DNA of 64,000 nucleotides from Pseudoflavonifractor sp. (GCA_023667145.1 JAMPAQ010000001.1:657329-721328), one strand, 5' to 3'. Counted from the first letter of the stretch, positions 17,529-27,008 are shown. Numbers and translations are program-made. Notes: a model not told the origin generated them from the letters alone.

Positions 17529-18859
17529 CACGTTTTGACCTTATAATCATAGGAGCTGGCCCCGGCGGCTACGAGACAGCCGCCGAAGCCGCCCGTTCGG
17601 GGTTGTCGGTCGCGGTGATAGAGCGCGGTGAACTTGGCGGGACATGCCTCAACCGGGGCTGCATACCGACCAAGGCGCTCGCACGGTGTGCCGCAGTAGT
17701 CAACGACATAGTCTCAGCCGACAAGTACGGTATAGCGGTCGCGGGATATACCCCCTCATTCAGCCGGGCCATCGACCGCAAGAACCAGATTGTGACGGCA
17801 TTACGCGATGGTATAGCCACCCTGCTTTCAGGAGTCACGCTGATCAACGGCGAGGCTTCATTCAAGGACGCGCAGACGGTGATGGTGGGAGATGTGGAGT
17901 ATACCGCACCGCATATCATTGTCGCCACAGGTTCCGCGCCGTCCTCACTGCCCATCCCGGGAGCGGAATATGCCATCACATCTGATTTCCTGTTGTCGAT
18001 GACAGAACTCCCGGATGATATTGTCATAATAGGCGGTGGGGTCATCGGACTTGAGTTTGCCTCCATACTCAATGCCTACGGGGTTGGAGTCACAGTGTTG
18101 GAATATTGCAAGGAGATACTTCCAACGTTTGACCGCGACATATCGCGTCGGCTCAAGCAATTGATGAGCCGACGCGGCATACGGTTCATCACCTCGGCGG
18201 CAGCCACCGCCATAACGTCAGACCTGACCGTAAGCTACGAATCCAAGGGTTCCACAGGGATTGTAAAAGCCGGAGCGGTGCTGATGGCCGTAGGTCGCAG
18301 ACCCGTCATACCACGGGGACTCACCGAGTGTGGTGTCGGGATAACACGACGCGGTATCACGGTGGATGACTCCATGCACACGGGTGTCAGCGGCATATAC
18401 GCCATAGGCGATGTCAACGGACGCTGCCAGCTGGCCCACGCGGCATCGGCACAGGGAGAGATAGCCCTCACTCATATCCTTGGCCAGCAGTCGACCATCA
18501 ACATGGAGATAATCCCGTCGGCGGTCTACACCATGCCGGAATGTGCCATGGTAGGACTAACCGAGGAGCGCAGCAAGGAACTCGGCATCGGATACACAGC
18601 TGTCAAGACCATGCTGCGGTCCAACGGCCGAGCCATGACACTCGGTGAGACCGACGGCCTGATAAAGCTGATATGCTCGTCAGACGACCGACGCATAATG
18701 GGCTGTCATATACTTGCCCCGGAGGCCGACCTGCTCGTACAGGAGGTGGCGATAGCCATGTCAGCCGGAGTCAACGCCGACAGGCTTGCCGACACTGTCC
18801 ATGCCCATCCCACCCTTGCCGAGGCTGTCCGCGACGCGGCTCGTGCCACGAGGCGGTGA
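17525..18859 (+). CDS. lpd: Dihydrolipoyl dehydrogenase (L protein)
   Basis: FAD enzyme that reoxidises the dihydrolipoyl arm of GcvH with NAD+. The 444-aa chain has the FAD-binding IIGAGPGGYETA, the redox disulfide GGTCLNRGCIPTK (C41 and C46), the NAD-binding IIGGGVIGLEFA, a second FAD motif YAIGDVNGRCQLAHAA, and the C-terminal HAHPTLAEAV with the catalytic His-Glu pair. Coupled by a 4-bp overlap to gcvPB and followed by a strong terminator, it closes the operon. It may also serve 2-oxoacid dehydrogenases encoded elsewhere. Confidence 0.96.
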   Translation: MTRFDLIIIGAGPGGYETAAEAARSGLSVAVIERGELGGTCLNRGCIPTKALARCAAVVNDIVSADKYGIAVAGYTPSFSRAIDRKNQIVTALRDGIATLLSGVTLINGEASFKDAQTVMVGDVEYTAPHIIVATGSAPSSLPIPGAEYAITSDFLLSMTELPDDIVIIGGGVIGLEFASILNAYGVGVTVLEYCKEILPTFDRDISRRLKQLMSRRGIRFITSAAATAITSDLTVSYESKGSTGIVKAGAVLMAVGRRPVIPRGLTECGVGITRRGITVDDSMHTGVSGIYAIGDVNGRCQLAHAASAQGEIALTHILGQQSTINMEIIPSAVYTMPECAMVGLTEERSKELGIGYTAVKTMLRSNGRAMTLGETDGLIKLICSSDDRRIMGCHILAPEADLLVQEVAIAMSAGVNADRLADTVHAHPTLAEAVRDAARATRR

Positions 18860-18882
18860 CGAACCCACATACCATCATCTGA

Positions 18883-18924
18883 CAAGGCCATCCCGGGGCT
18901 GTGCCGCCGGGATGGCCTTGTTTT
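18883..18924 (+). terminator. Terminator of the lplA-gcv-lpd operon
   Basis: CAAGGCCATCCCGG (18883-18896) pairs perfectly with 18907-18920 around a 10-nt loop and is followed by TTTT. Confidence 0.85.
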
Positions 18925-18959
18925 ATCATCGGCATGACAATTTATGCCCCGATTTATAG

Positions 18960-18968
18960 TATCTTTGC
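18960..18968 (+). promoter_or_regulatory. Promoter of dgt
   Basis: TATCTTTGC is a full -7 match just after the lpd terminator. The predicted start near 18975 lies downstream of the first in-frame ATG at 18944, which rules that start out and leaves 18992 or 19004. Confidence 0.6.
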
Positions 18969-19003
18969 CATTAAGAACGTTATACAATCGTATGGAAAGG
19001 AAA

Positions 19004-20338
19004 ATGAATTGGGACATGCTTGTCTGTGACAAGCGATTTGGGCTGGAGCATTACCACGACCCCAAGCGCGGTATGCGCAGCGATTTCCAACGCGATTTTG
19101 ACAGGCTCGTGTTCTCGTCGCCGTTTCGACGGTTACAGAACAAGACACAGGTGTTTCCGCTCCCGGGCAGCATATTTGTCCACAACCGCCTGACCCACTC
19201 CATCGAGGTCGCGAGCGTCGGGCGATCACTTGCATCAGAGGTGGCCCACAAGTTGCGCGACAAGTACAGGGACGAGCCATGGGTCTCGCGACTCGACTAC
19301 ATCGGCGAGATAGTCGGGGCGGCATGTCTTGCCCACGACTTGGGCAATCCGCCGTTTGGCCACTCTGGGGAGAAAGCCATCTCAACATTTTTTTCCGAGG
19401 GAGCCGGGGCCGTCTTGCGTGACAGCCTCACCTCGTCACAGTGGGCCGACCTGATTCATTTTGAGGGCAATGCCAATGCGTTCAGACTGCTCACCCACCG
19501 ATTCAACGGTCGCCGTCCGGGCGGATTTGCCATGACCTATTCCACCCTCGCCTCCATCGTCAAGTATCCCTATGAGTCGAGCCTTGCCGGAGACAAGAAC
19601 AAGTTTGGGTTTTTCTCATCGGAAAAGGATGACTTCATCAAGGTAGCCGGCGAGCTCGGTCTCCTCAGCCATCCCGGGCCGGGGGGCGAAACTCGGTTTG
19701 CCCGCCATCCCCTTGTCTATCTCGTCGAGGCCGCCGATGACATCTGCTATCAGGTGATGGACATAGAGGATGCCCACAAGTTGCGCATTATTACCACTGG
19801 CGAGGTCACGGAGTTGCTCAAAAGTTTCTTTGATGGAGAGCGCCGCGACCGCATCGAGCATATCCTCACCACGGTTGATGACCCAAACGAGAAGATAGCC
19901 TACCTGAGGTCATCGGTTATCGGGACACTCGTCGGCGAGTGTGCCCGCACATTTGTCGACAATGAGGACATCATACTCCGTGGAGAGTTCGATACCTCCC
20001 TGCTCGATGTCATCGCTCCACTACAGCGCGACGGCTACCGCCGATGCTCGGCCATGGCGTGGGACAAGATTTACCGCGCCGGAGACGTGGTTGACATCGA
20101 ACTCGCCGGTAACCGCATCATAACATTCCTACTTGAGAAACTCATACACGCCGTGCGGTTTCCCGACCTCAACTACTCACGGCTGCTACTTTCCAAGGTG
20201 CCAAACCAATATGACGTACACACCCCAGACCTCTTTGGCAAGATACAGGCCGTTCTCGACCACGTCTCGGCCATGACCGACGTATATGCCCTCGACCTCT
20301 ACCGCAAGCTCAACGGCCTCAGCCTACCCGCAGTATAA
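19004..20338 (+). CDS. dgt: Deoxyguanosinetriphosphate triphosphohydrolase (HD domain)
   Basis: Hydrolyses dGTP, or dNTPs more broadly, to the nucleoside and triphosphate. From MNWDMLVCDKRFG the protein is 444 aa; an ATG four codons earlier (18992) is an equal alternative, while the frame's first ATG at 18944 precedes the promoter. The dNTPase signature FSSPFRRLQNKTQVFPL is followed by the HD metal-site residues in NRLTHSIEVASVGRSL and CLAHDLGNPPFGHSG. Roles in dNTP pool control and phage restriction are known for relatives. The TPM-domain gene follows 31 bp later. Confidence 0.92.
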   Translation: MNWDMLVCDKRFGLEHYHDPKRGMRSDFQRDFDRLVFSSPFRRLQNKTQVFPLPGSIFVHNRLTHSIEVASVGRSLASEVAHKLRDKYRDEPWVSRLDYIGEIVGAACLAHDLGNPPFGHSGEKAISTFFSEGAGAVLRDSLTSSQWADLIHFEGNANAFRLLTHRFNGRRPGGFAMTYSTLASIVKYPYESSLAGDKNKFGFFSSEKDDFIKVAGELGLLSHPGPGGETRFARHPLVYLVEAADDICYQVMDIEDAHKLRIITTGEVTELLKSFFDGERRDRIEHILTTVDDPNEKIAYLRSSVIGTLVGECARTFVDNEDIILRGEFDTSLLDVIAPLQRDGYRRCSAMAWDKIYRAGDVVDIELAGNRIITFLLEKLIHAVRFPDLNYSRLLLSKVPNQYDVHTPDLFGKIQAVLDHVSAMTDVYALDLYRKLNGLSLPAV

Positions 20339-20369
20339 CCCAAGTTACTTATCAAAACCTCAACGCTAA

Positions 20370-21632
20370 ATGAGACTTACACGCTACAATATCATCAACA
20401 TAGTCATCTTGACAATCGCGGCCCTGACCGCACCGGCGGCTATGGCCTATACCATCGATGAGATTCCAAATGTCCATGTGGCCGACCGCACACGCTATGT
20501 GTCAAATCCCGACGGAATCCTCTCTCCCGAAGCACAGACCCGGACCGACTCCATCATCGCGGATATATGGCGAACCACCTCTGCTGAAGTCGTGGCTGTT
20601 ATCGTCAATTCCATTGGCGATGAGGATCCCACGGACTTTGCCACCCGGCTCTACTCAAAATGGGGTATCGGCAAGGCCGACAACGACAACGGGCTGCTCG
20701 TGCTTGTCGTCAAAGACCAGCATAAGGTCACGCTACGCACGGGATACGGCATGGAAGGGGTAATGCCCGACGCTTTGACGGCTCACGTATGGCGCGACTA
20801 CATGATACCGTCATTCAAGACTGATGACTACGACGGAGGTATGTTATCAGGACTCGGCGAGATACACCGCATACTGACCGTACCCGGAGCCGCTGCCGAG
20901 TTGAGGTCAAAGTATGCCAACGACCGCAATGCGGGAAATGGCGAGTCGGACCTATGGTCCATGTATGTGCGGTTGGCTGTCATCATGACGGCAATAGCGC
21001 TCGTGATGCTGCTGTGGACTCTTCTGTCATCACGGGGTCGGAGTACCTATGACCGCTATCAGGCGCTGTCTCGGCTGAAGGTCCCGCTGCTCGTCCTGTC
21101 GTTTCTTGCCCTCGGTATGCCGTTGCCGCTGTTTCTCTTTACAGCATGGCAGATGAAGCGGCTACGCAACAAGCCCCACAAGTGTCAGAATTGCGGACAC
21201 GTGATGAAAAAGCTCGATGAAAACACCGACAACATGTATCTCACTCCCGCGCAAGACTTTGAGGAGCGCATAAACTCGGTCGACTATGACGTGTGGCTAT
21301 GTCCGCAGTGCAATGCCACCGACATACTGCCGTTTGTCAACAAGCAATCCGGCTATACCGTCTGCAACCGATGCGGAGCCAGGGCATGTACGATGAGCGG
21401 AGACCACATACTGCGCCACGCCACGGCCACACGTGAGGGCCAGGGTGTCAAGGATTATACCTGCCGTCACTGTCATGCGGTGACATCCATTCCCTACGTA
21501 ATCCCGGTAGCGGCTGCTCCGCTTATAATAGGCGGTGGCGGTGGCCGGGGTGGTTTTGGAGGTGGCGGCTTCTCGGGGGGCTCGTTTGGCGGTGGCATGA
21601 CCGGCGGGGGCGGCTCTACCGGCAGCTGGTAA
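20370..21632 (+). CDS. TPM-domain membrane protein with zinc-ribbon region and Gly-rich tail
   Basis: A 420-aa exported protein with a signal peptide (about 1-26). The TPM domain, once called the methanol-dehydrogenase or PF04536 domain, spans about 35-175, with YVSNPDGILSPEAQ, KWGIGKADNDNGLLVLV and LRTGYGMEGVMPDA. Membrane segments lie near 205-225 and 235-260. The C-terminal part holds four CxxC pairs (CQNC, CPQC, CNRC, CRHC), a zinc-ribbon-like array. It ends in a glycine-rich tail (GGGGRGGFGGGGFSGG...). TPM proteins are linked to membrane-protein maintenance or photosystem repair in other organisms; the role here is unknown. Confidence 0.82.
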   Translation: MRLTRYNIINIVILTIAALTAPAAMAYTIDEIPNVHVADRTRYVSNPDGILSPEAQTRTDSIIADIWRTTSAEVVAVIVNSIGDEDPTDFATRLYSKWGIGKADNDNGLLVLVVKDQHKVTLRTGYGMEGVMPDALTAHVWRDYMIPSFKTDDYDGGMLSGLGEIHRILTVPGAAAELRSKYANDRNAGNGESDLWSMYVRLAVIMTAIALVMLLWTLLSSRGRSTYDRYQALSRLKVPLLVLSFLALGMPLPLFLFTAWQMKRLRNKPHKCQNCGHVMKKLDENTDNMYLTPAQDFEERINSVDYDVWLCPQCNATDILPFVNKQSGYTVCNRCGARACTMSGDHILRHATATREGQGVKDYTCRHCHAVTSIPYVIPVAAAPLIIGGGGGRGGFGGGGFSGGSFGGGMTGGGGSTGSW

Positions 21633-21678
21633 TCACCGCGTTCCTCTATCATCAGCACACCCATCAGATTGTAACGCC

Positions 21679-22227
21679 ATGACCGACCTTATGACACCCG
21701 AGCAACGACGGCGCTGCATGTCAGCCATCAAAGGCCGGGACACGAGACCCGAGATGATTGTCAGGCGCTATCTGTTTGCCCGTGGACTGCGTTACCGCGT
21801 AAATGACCGTCGTCTGCCCGGCTCGCCCGACATAGTGTTTCCAAAATACAAGACGGTAATTTTTATTGACGGTTGTTTCTGGCACGGACACGAGGGATGC
21901 CGACACTTCCGGCTTCCGAAGACCAACGCTGACTTCTGGCGGCACAAAATCAACATGAACATCGCCCGTGACTATGCCAACAACGTAGACCTGCGTCTCG
22001 CCGGGTGGCGTGTAATCAGGATATGGGAGTGCCGTATACGTCCCAAGGCCGGACGTGACGCACGTCTCGACGCGCTCTACCGTCTCATTGTGGGCGAACA
22101 AATGACATCCGCGACCCCATATGCCATACCTGACGAGGCCGGTATTGCTGCCGAACCCGAGGCCGTCTACAAATCGGGCAAGAACTTGTCGAGCTCAGCC
22201 GACGACATTCCGCGACGCGACGCATAG
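21679..22227 (+). CDS. vsr: Very short patch repair (Vsr) DNA mismatch endonuclease
   Basis: Nicks DNA 5' of T in T:G mismatches that arise when 5-methylcytosine deaminates. The family start TPEQRRRCMSAIKGRDTRPE is nearly canonical, followed by the catalytic region SPDIVFPKYKTVIFIDGCFWHGHEGC (split here as two motifs: SPDIVFPKYK and FIDGCFWHGH) and the late WRVIRIWEC. At 182 aa it is longer than most Vsr proteins (about 140-160 aa); the extra C-terminal part runs 61 bp into the 3' end of the convergent metH gene. No cytosine methyltransferase gene is adjacent, so it is an orphan vsr. Confidence 0.9.
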   Translation: MTDLMTPEQRRRCMSAIKGRDTRPEMIVRRYLFARGLRYRVNDRRLPGSPDIVFPKYKTVIFIDGCFWHGHEGCRHFRLPKTNADFWRHKINMNIARDYANNVDLRLAGWRVIRIWECRIRPKAGRDARLDALYRLIVGEQMTSATPYAIPDEAGIAAEPEAVYKSGKNLSSSADDIPRRDA

Positions 22228-25200
22228 TCAGCACGCTGTCCGGCATCAATACGTCCGACCATGAAATATCGGGAATCGGGGTGCGCGAATATGTAGCCTG
22301 TCGTGGTCGCCACGGGTGACATGGCACCGTTCCCGGTGATATCCACCCCGAGAGAGCCGTAATCGAGCACCTTGTCGACCAAGAACACAAGCGACTGGTC
22401 GGGTAATGACGGATAGCCGATTGCAGGGCGTATGCCACGGTAATATTGACGCAGCGGGTTTCCGGGATTCTCGACCGGCTCTGTCTCATAGCCCCATGTC
22501 TCGCGGCGCACGTGACGGTGCATCAACTCGGTAGCAGCCTCAACAAGGCGGTCGGCGACACTTTGATAGAGTATGGCCTTGTAGTCGTCCCCCTGTGACT
22601 TGAGGTGCCCGACAATACGCTCTATCGCCCGACCTGAGGTGACAACAAACAGTCCTATCCAATCGCGCAAAGCGCCGTCAGACTCCATAGGCGCGATAAA
22701 ATCGGCAAGGGCGAGATTGTAACATCCATCGTCAATGACAGTCTGTTGCCGCAGGGTCGGCAACACGTACTCCTTATCCTCATACCTATATAATATGTCA
22801 TCACCACGCCGACCGGCCGGCAGTATGGCAATCCGGGCTTTCAAGCCGTCCGACACCACTTCCCTGACGAGGAAGTCGAGCGCGCGGTTGGCTTCCTTGA
22901 ACAGCTGCATGGCCTCTGCCGCCTTGCTCCGATGCTCCTCGGGAACTGCGGCAATCCACTGGGCGCGGCAATGGTCACACCCCTCTATCGTGGCCAATGA
23001 TGCAAACGACGCATCGAGTTTCCAGGCAGCAAAGAATGCTCGCCAGTTAATCAGCCTACGGGCATCTGATATTGATATTTCCATCGTCTCGATGCCCGGT
23101 CTTATGGGGACAGAGATGCCACTGTCACCATACGGCATAGCACGGTGACGTGCCTCCTCCAACGGCAGCAGCGGACGACTGTCACGGTCATGACGTTCCC
23201 TAAGACGCTGCTGTTCATCTCTTATCTCCGCTATGGCACTCTCCTTGCTGTCAGGATTTATGAGCCTCTGCGCCACCACCGGCATCATGGCCGCATCACG
23301 AGTGTAGACCACGGGGCCGCCATAGCATGGGGCTATCTTCACGGCAGTATGCAGGGCCGAGGTGGTGGCGCCGCCTATAAGCAACGGTATCCTCAAACCC
23401 TTTATCTCCATAAGGCGTGCCACGTGACACATCTCGTCGAGCGACGGTGTTATAAGGCCACTGAGTCCGATAAAATCGGCCTTTTCGGCTATGGCCTTAT
23501 CGACAATCTCCTCGCCGGGCACCATCACCCCCATATCGACCATCTCGTAGCCATTACAATTCATTATGACTGACACGATATTCTTGCCGATGTCGTGTAC
23601 ATCACCCCTGACGGTCGCGATGACCATCTTTCCCGCCGATGAGCCTCCCGCCGCGGCCTTCTCGCGCTCGATGTGGGGCGTAAGCCACGCGACGGCATGT
23701 TTCATGGCTCGCGCACTCTTGACCACCTGCGGCAGGAACATCTTCCCCTCGCCAAACAATCGTCCTATGCGGTTCAACCCCTCCATGAGCGGGCCGTCGA
23801 TGACACCCACAGCCGACCCCTGCTCACGCATAGCCGCCGCAAGCCATGCGTCCATCCCCTCGGCATGACCCTTGACAAGCAGACGCTCAATCTGCTGCGA
23901 TGCTGTCAGGCTATCCTCAGCGACGGTAATGGTCTCGGGAGTGACTCCATCGCGTGCAGCCTTGACCTCTTCGGCCATAGCCACCAGACGTTCGGTTGCA
24001 TCCGCCCGACGGTTGAGTATCACGTCCTCTATCGCCTCGCGCAGGTCAGCGGGAATATCATCGACCGGCATCAATGACGCAGCATTGACTATGCCCATAT
24101 CCATACCCGCCGCGATGGCGTGATAGAGAAACACCGCGTGCATCGCCTCACGCACGTAGTTGTTCCCACGGAATGAGAACGAGAGGTTGCTGACTCCTCC
24201 GCTCACCTTGGCACCCGGCAGGTTTTCCTTAATCCACCGTGTCGCCTTTATGAAATCGAGAGCATAGTTGTCATGAGCCTCTATGCCTGTCGCGACGGCA
24301 AGCACATTTGGGTCAAATATTATATCCTCACCGGCCACTCCGGCACGCTCGGTCAACAGCTTGTAGGCCCGTCCGCACACCTCTATCCGGCGCTCAAACG
24401 TGTCAGCCTGACCCTGCTCGTCAAACGCCATGACCACCATCGCCGCGCCAAACTCGCGTATCATCCGCGCCCGCTCCACAAACTTCTCCTCCCCCTCCTT
24501 GAGGCTGATGGAGTTGACAATCGGGCGACCCTGCACACACTTCAGGCCCGCCAATATGGCCTCATGGTTTGACGAGTCAATCATCAATGGAACACGCGCC
24601 ACCTCGGGTTCGACCCCTATCCGACTTATAAAAGAGGCCAACTCACGGGGCGCGTCAAGCATGGCGTCATCCATATTCACGTCCACTACCTGGGCACCGG
24701 CCTCGACCTGACCACGGGCAATCTCCACCGCCTCATCTATACTCCCTTCCTTGATGAGGCGCAAGAACTTGCGACTTCCGGCGACATTGCAACGCTCGCC
24801 GACATTCATGAAGTTACGGTCAGAAGACACCTCGACAGCCTCCAGACCGGCCAGCGTAAGCACCGACTCCACGTCGGGGATAGGGCGTGGCTTCACACTG
24901 CGTGCCAACTCCGCGATTGCCGCTATATGAGCCGGGGTCGTCCCACAACAGCCCCCGACGATATTTAGCATCCCGCCCTCAAGCATCGGGGTCAACTTGA
25001 GCGCCATTGTCGAGGGAGTCTCGTCATATTCGCCCATCTCGTTTGGCAATCCGGCATTAGGATAGGCGCTTACAGCCACCGGGTACCGCTGTAACGCGCC
25101 GACGTGCGCCGACATTCCGTCAGCTCCAAACCCACAGTTAAGGCCGATGGACAGCGGCTCTCCGTGAGAGACTGTCGCGACAAACGCCTCAAGGGTCTGT

Positions 25201-25895
25201 CCCGAGAGGGTGCGTCCGCTCTCGGTCAGCGTGACCGACAACATCAGCGGCACGCGTCGACCCTGCCGCTCCATAGCCCGCCGTGCGGCATATATCGCCG
25301 CCTTGGCATTAAGTCCGTCAAATATCGTCTCTATCAGCAGCGCGTCAACACCACCCTCAATCAAAGCCTCCATCTGGTCGATGTAGGTAGCGACCAATAC
25401 ATCCCAGTCCACAGGGTCGGCCGACGGGTCATCTATCCCCTGCGACATTGACAGCGACTTGCTTGTCGGGCCCACACTTCCCGCCACCCAACGGCGGCTA
25501 CCGGGATGGGCCGTCTCGTAGTCGTCGGCCACACTGCGGGCAAGACGCGCCGCCGCGAGATTAAGGATCCTCACACTGTCGGCAAGCCCATAGTCGGCAA
25601 GCGACAAGGCATTGGAGTTGAACGAGTTTGTCTCTATTATATCGGCTCCGGCATCGAGATATGCCCGATGGATACCGGCGATGACATCGGGACGTGTCAT
25701 GCAAAGCAAGTCATTGCACCCGGCAAGGGCCACCTTGCTGTCGGGGCGGTAATCGCCCCTGAAATCAGACTCCGTCAGTCCCTCGTGCTGTATCATCGTA
25801 CCCATGGCCCCGTCAAGCACCAACACACGCTCTCCGACCGCCGCGACAAGAGCCTGCGACCTGTCGTTATATTCCAGTCTCTCCACCGTAATCAT
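22167..25895 (-). CDS. metH: Cobalamin-dependent methionine synthase
   Basis: Transfers a methyl group from methyl-THF to homocysteine through methylcobalamin. All four modules are present in 1242 aa: the homocysteine domain (about 15-330) with zinc cysteines C254, C316 and C317 in GGCCGTTP; the folate domain (about 355-620); the cobalamin domain (about 650-890) with DVHDIGKNI, H767 being the cobalt ligand; and the AdoMet reactivation domain to the C-terminus. The gene is single with its own promoter and a leader of only about 65 nt, too short for a cobalamin riboswitch. Its 3' end overlaps vsr. Confidence 0.97.
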   Translation of the reverse strand: MITVERLEYNDRSQALVAAVGERVLVLDGAMGTMIQHEGLTESDFRGDYRPDSKVALAGCNDLLCMTRPDVIAGIHRAYLDAGADIIETNSFNSNALSLADYGLADSVRILNLAAARLARSVADDYETAHPGSRRWVAGSVGPTSKSLSMSQGIDDPSADPVDWDVLVATYIDQMEALIEGGVDALLIETIFDGLNAKAAIYAARRAMERQGRRVPLMLSVTLTESGRTLSGQTLEAFVATVSHGEPLSIGLNCGFGADGMSAHVGALQRYPVAVSAYPNAGLPNEMGEYDETPSTMALKLTPMLEGGMLNIVGGCCGTTPAHIAAIAELARSVKPRPIPDVESVLTLAGLEAVEVSSDRNFMNVGERCNVAGSRKFLRLIKEGSIDEAVEIARGQVEAGAQVVDVNMDDAMLDAPRELASFISRIGVEPEVARVPLMIDSSNHEAILAGLKCVQGRPIVNSISLKEGEEKFVERARMIREFGAAMVVMAFDEQGQADTFERRIEVCGRAYKLLTERAGVAGEDIIFDPNVLAVATGIEAHDNYALDFIKATRWIKENLPGAKVSGGVSNLSFSFRGNNYVREAMHAVFLYHAIAAGMDMGIVNAASLMPVDDIPADLREAIEDVILNRRADATERLVAMAEEVKAARDGVTPETITVAEDSLTASQQIERLLVKGHAEGMDAWLAAAMREQGSAVGVIDGPLMEGLNRIGRLFGEGKMFLPQVVKSARAMKHAVAWLTPHIEREKAAAGGSSAGKMVIATVRGDVHDIGKNIVSVIMNCNGYEMVDMGVMVPGEEIVDKAIAEKADFIGLSGLITPSLDEMCHVARLMEIKGLRIPLLIGGATTSALHTAVKIAPCYGGPVVYTRDAAMMPVVAQRLINPDSKESAIAEIRDEQQRLRERHDRDSRPLLPLEEARHRAMPYGDSGISVPIRPGIETMEISISDARRLINWRAFFAAWKLDASFASLATIEGCDHCRAQWIAAVPEEHRSKAAEAMQLFKEANRALDFLVREVVSDGLKARIAILPAGRRGDDILYRYEDKEYVLPTLRQQTVIDDGCYNLALADFIAPMESDGALRDWIGLFVVTSGRAIERIVGHLKSQGDDYKAILYQSVADRLVEAATELMHRHVRRETWGYETEPVENPGNPLRQYYRGIRPAIGYPSLPDQSLVFLVDKVLDYGSLGVDITGNGAMSPVATTTGYIFAHPDSRYFMVGRIDAGQRADYASRRGMSSAELDKFLPDL

Positions 25896-25966
25896 ACCTT
25901 CTTTCGCTTTCGTTTCCTAAAAGAGATCAGCTGCAACATTTTGCAACTATATCACTTATTTATCTT

Positions 25967-25975
25967 GCAAAATTA
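25967..25975 (-). promoter_or_regulatory. Promoter of metH
   Basis: Minus-strand TAATTTTGC, a full -7 match about 72 bp before the metH ATG. No convincing -33 element. Confidence 0.45.
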
Positions 25976-26067
25976 AACATTTCCAAGCCAATATATCTAT
26001 CATCCGATACCTTTTTGTTATCATGCAGCCAAAAATCATCTTTTAGCGATTCTACAGCGGTCAATTA

Positions 26068-26099
26068 TTGTTTCTGTTACGCGTAATCACTAAATTTGC
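26068..26099 (+). promoter_or_regulatory. Promoter of the glucosaminidase gene; decides its start
   Basis: TTG (26068-26070), 20-bp spacer, TAAATTTGC (26091-26099). Transcription should begin near 26106, after the ATG at 26101, so translation must start at the ATG at 26125. Confidence 0.65.
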
Positions 26100-26124
26100 A
26101 ATGATAATTCATGAGATAATAAAG

Positions 26125-26880
26125 ATGTCACGCCATCGTCCAGTCCTCGCGCTGTTGCTGCTTGCCCTGACAGCCTCACACGCCGTCACACTCTCGGCTG
26201 ACGCAACGGAAGATTATATCGCCCGCTATCACGCGATAGCCACCGAGAATTGCCGCGAGTACCGCATCCCGGCAAGCATCACCCTCGCCCAAGGCATCCT
26301 TGAGAGCCAGGTAGGCCGCAGTCCTCTCGCCATCGAGGGCAACAACCACTTCGGCATAAAGTGCGGAGCCAAGTGGACATCGGCCACCATCACCCACAAT
26401 GACGACGAGGTCAACGAGTGCTTCCGCAGTTACGGGTCAGCCGAGGAGAGCTATGCCGACCATGCCCGCTTCCTGATGAAAAAACGTTACTCATCGCTGT
26501 TTGAGCTTGACCCTACCGACTACAAGGGATGGGCCAAGGGACTCAAGGAGTGCGGATATGCCACCGACCCAAAGTATGCGAGCAAGCTCATAGACCTCAT
26601 AGAGCGCTACCGACTGTATGACTACGACATATCGACAAAGGCCACCGACAAGTTCCGCAAGATGCTTGAGGAGATAATGGCAGAGGATATGGAGCTGCAC
26701 ACCATCCGTCGCCGTAACGGCATATATTACGTCGTCGCCAATCAGGGCGACACCTACAAGGCTATAGCCAACGAGCTTGGCATGAAAGAGAAACAGCTGC
26801 GCAAGTTCAACTCCGCGCCCAAGGATGCCCCACTCTCCCCGGGCGATATCGTCTATCTCCAACACCCCGACAACCAGTAG
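26125..26880 (+). CDS. Exported glucosaminidase with LysM domain
   Basis: Predicted peptidoglycan hydrolase that cleaves N-acetylglucosaminyl bonds. The start at MSRHRPVLALLLLALTASHA gives a clean signal peptide and agrees with the promoter. The glucosaminidase domain (about 30-165) shows ITLAQGILESQVGRSPLA, with the candidate catalytic glutamate, and NNHFGIKCGAKW. A LysM repeat closes the protein (about 200-248, VVANQGDTYKAIANELGM), which should anchor it to the wall. 251 aa, periplasmic. It is a single-gene unit with its own promoter and a perfect terminator, and likely acts in wall turnover or division. Confidence 0.9.
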   Translation: MSRHRPVLALLLLALTASHAVTLSADATEDYIARYHAIATENCREYRIPASITLAQGILESQVGRSPLAIEGNNHFGIKCGAKWTSATITHNDDEVNECFRSYGSAEESYADHARFLMKKRYSSLFELDPTDYKGWAKGLKECGYATDPKYASKLIDLIERYRLYDYDISTKATDKFRKMLEEIMAEDMELHTIRRRNGIYYVVANQGDTYKAIANELGMKEKQLRKFNSAPKDAPLSPGDIVYLQHPDNQ

Positions 26881-26913
26881 CAAAAATCACAATACAGTGT
26901 GATTTTTGCCGTT
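26880..26913 (+). terminator. Terminator after the glucosaminidase gene
   Basis: GCAAAAATCACA (26880-26891) pairs perfectly with 26898-26909, 6-nt loop, followed by CGTTTTC. The stem begins on the last base of the stop codon. Confidence 0.7.
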
Positions 26914-26957
26914 TTCAATCCTCTACCATAAATAAATCAGCCCAAAATCACATTTTA

Positions 26958-26990
26958 TTAGGATTTTTCATCACCGTCCACTATATTTGC
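26958..26990 (+). promoter_or_regulatory. Promoter of the hipBA-like locus
   Basis: TATATTTGC (26982-26990) with TTAG (one mismatch from TTTG) 20 bp upstream. The start would fall near 26997, about 12 nt before the hipB ATG. Confidence 0.6.
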
Positions 26991-27008
26991 GTAATCTAAT
27001 CCAAATTA

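Noticed and set aside
18944-19003. N-terminal extension of Dgt from the first ATG
   Set aside because: That ATG precedes the TATCTTTGC promoter box at 18960-18968, and the extra residues are not typical of the family.
25896-26000. Cobalamin or SAM riboswitch upstream of metH
   Set aside because: The leader from the predicted start to the ATG is only about 65 nt, and no B12-box-like or SAM-type stem pattern is visible.
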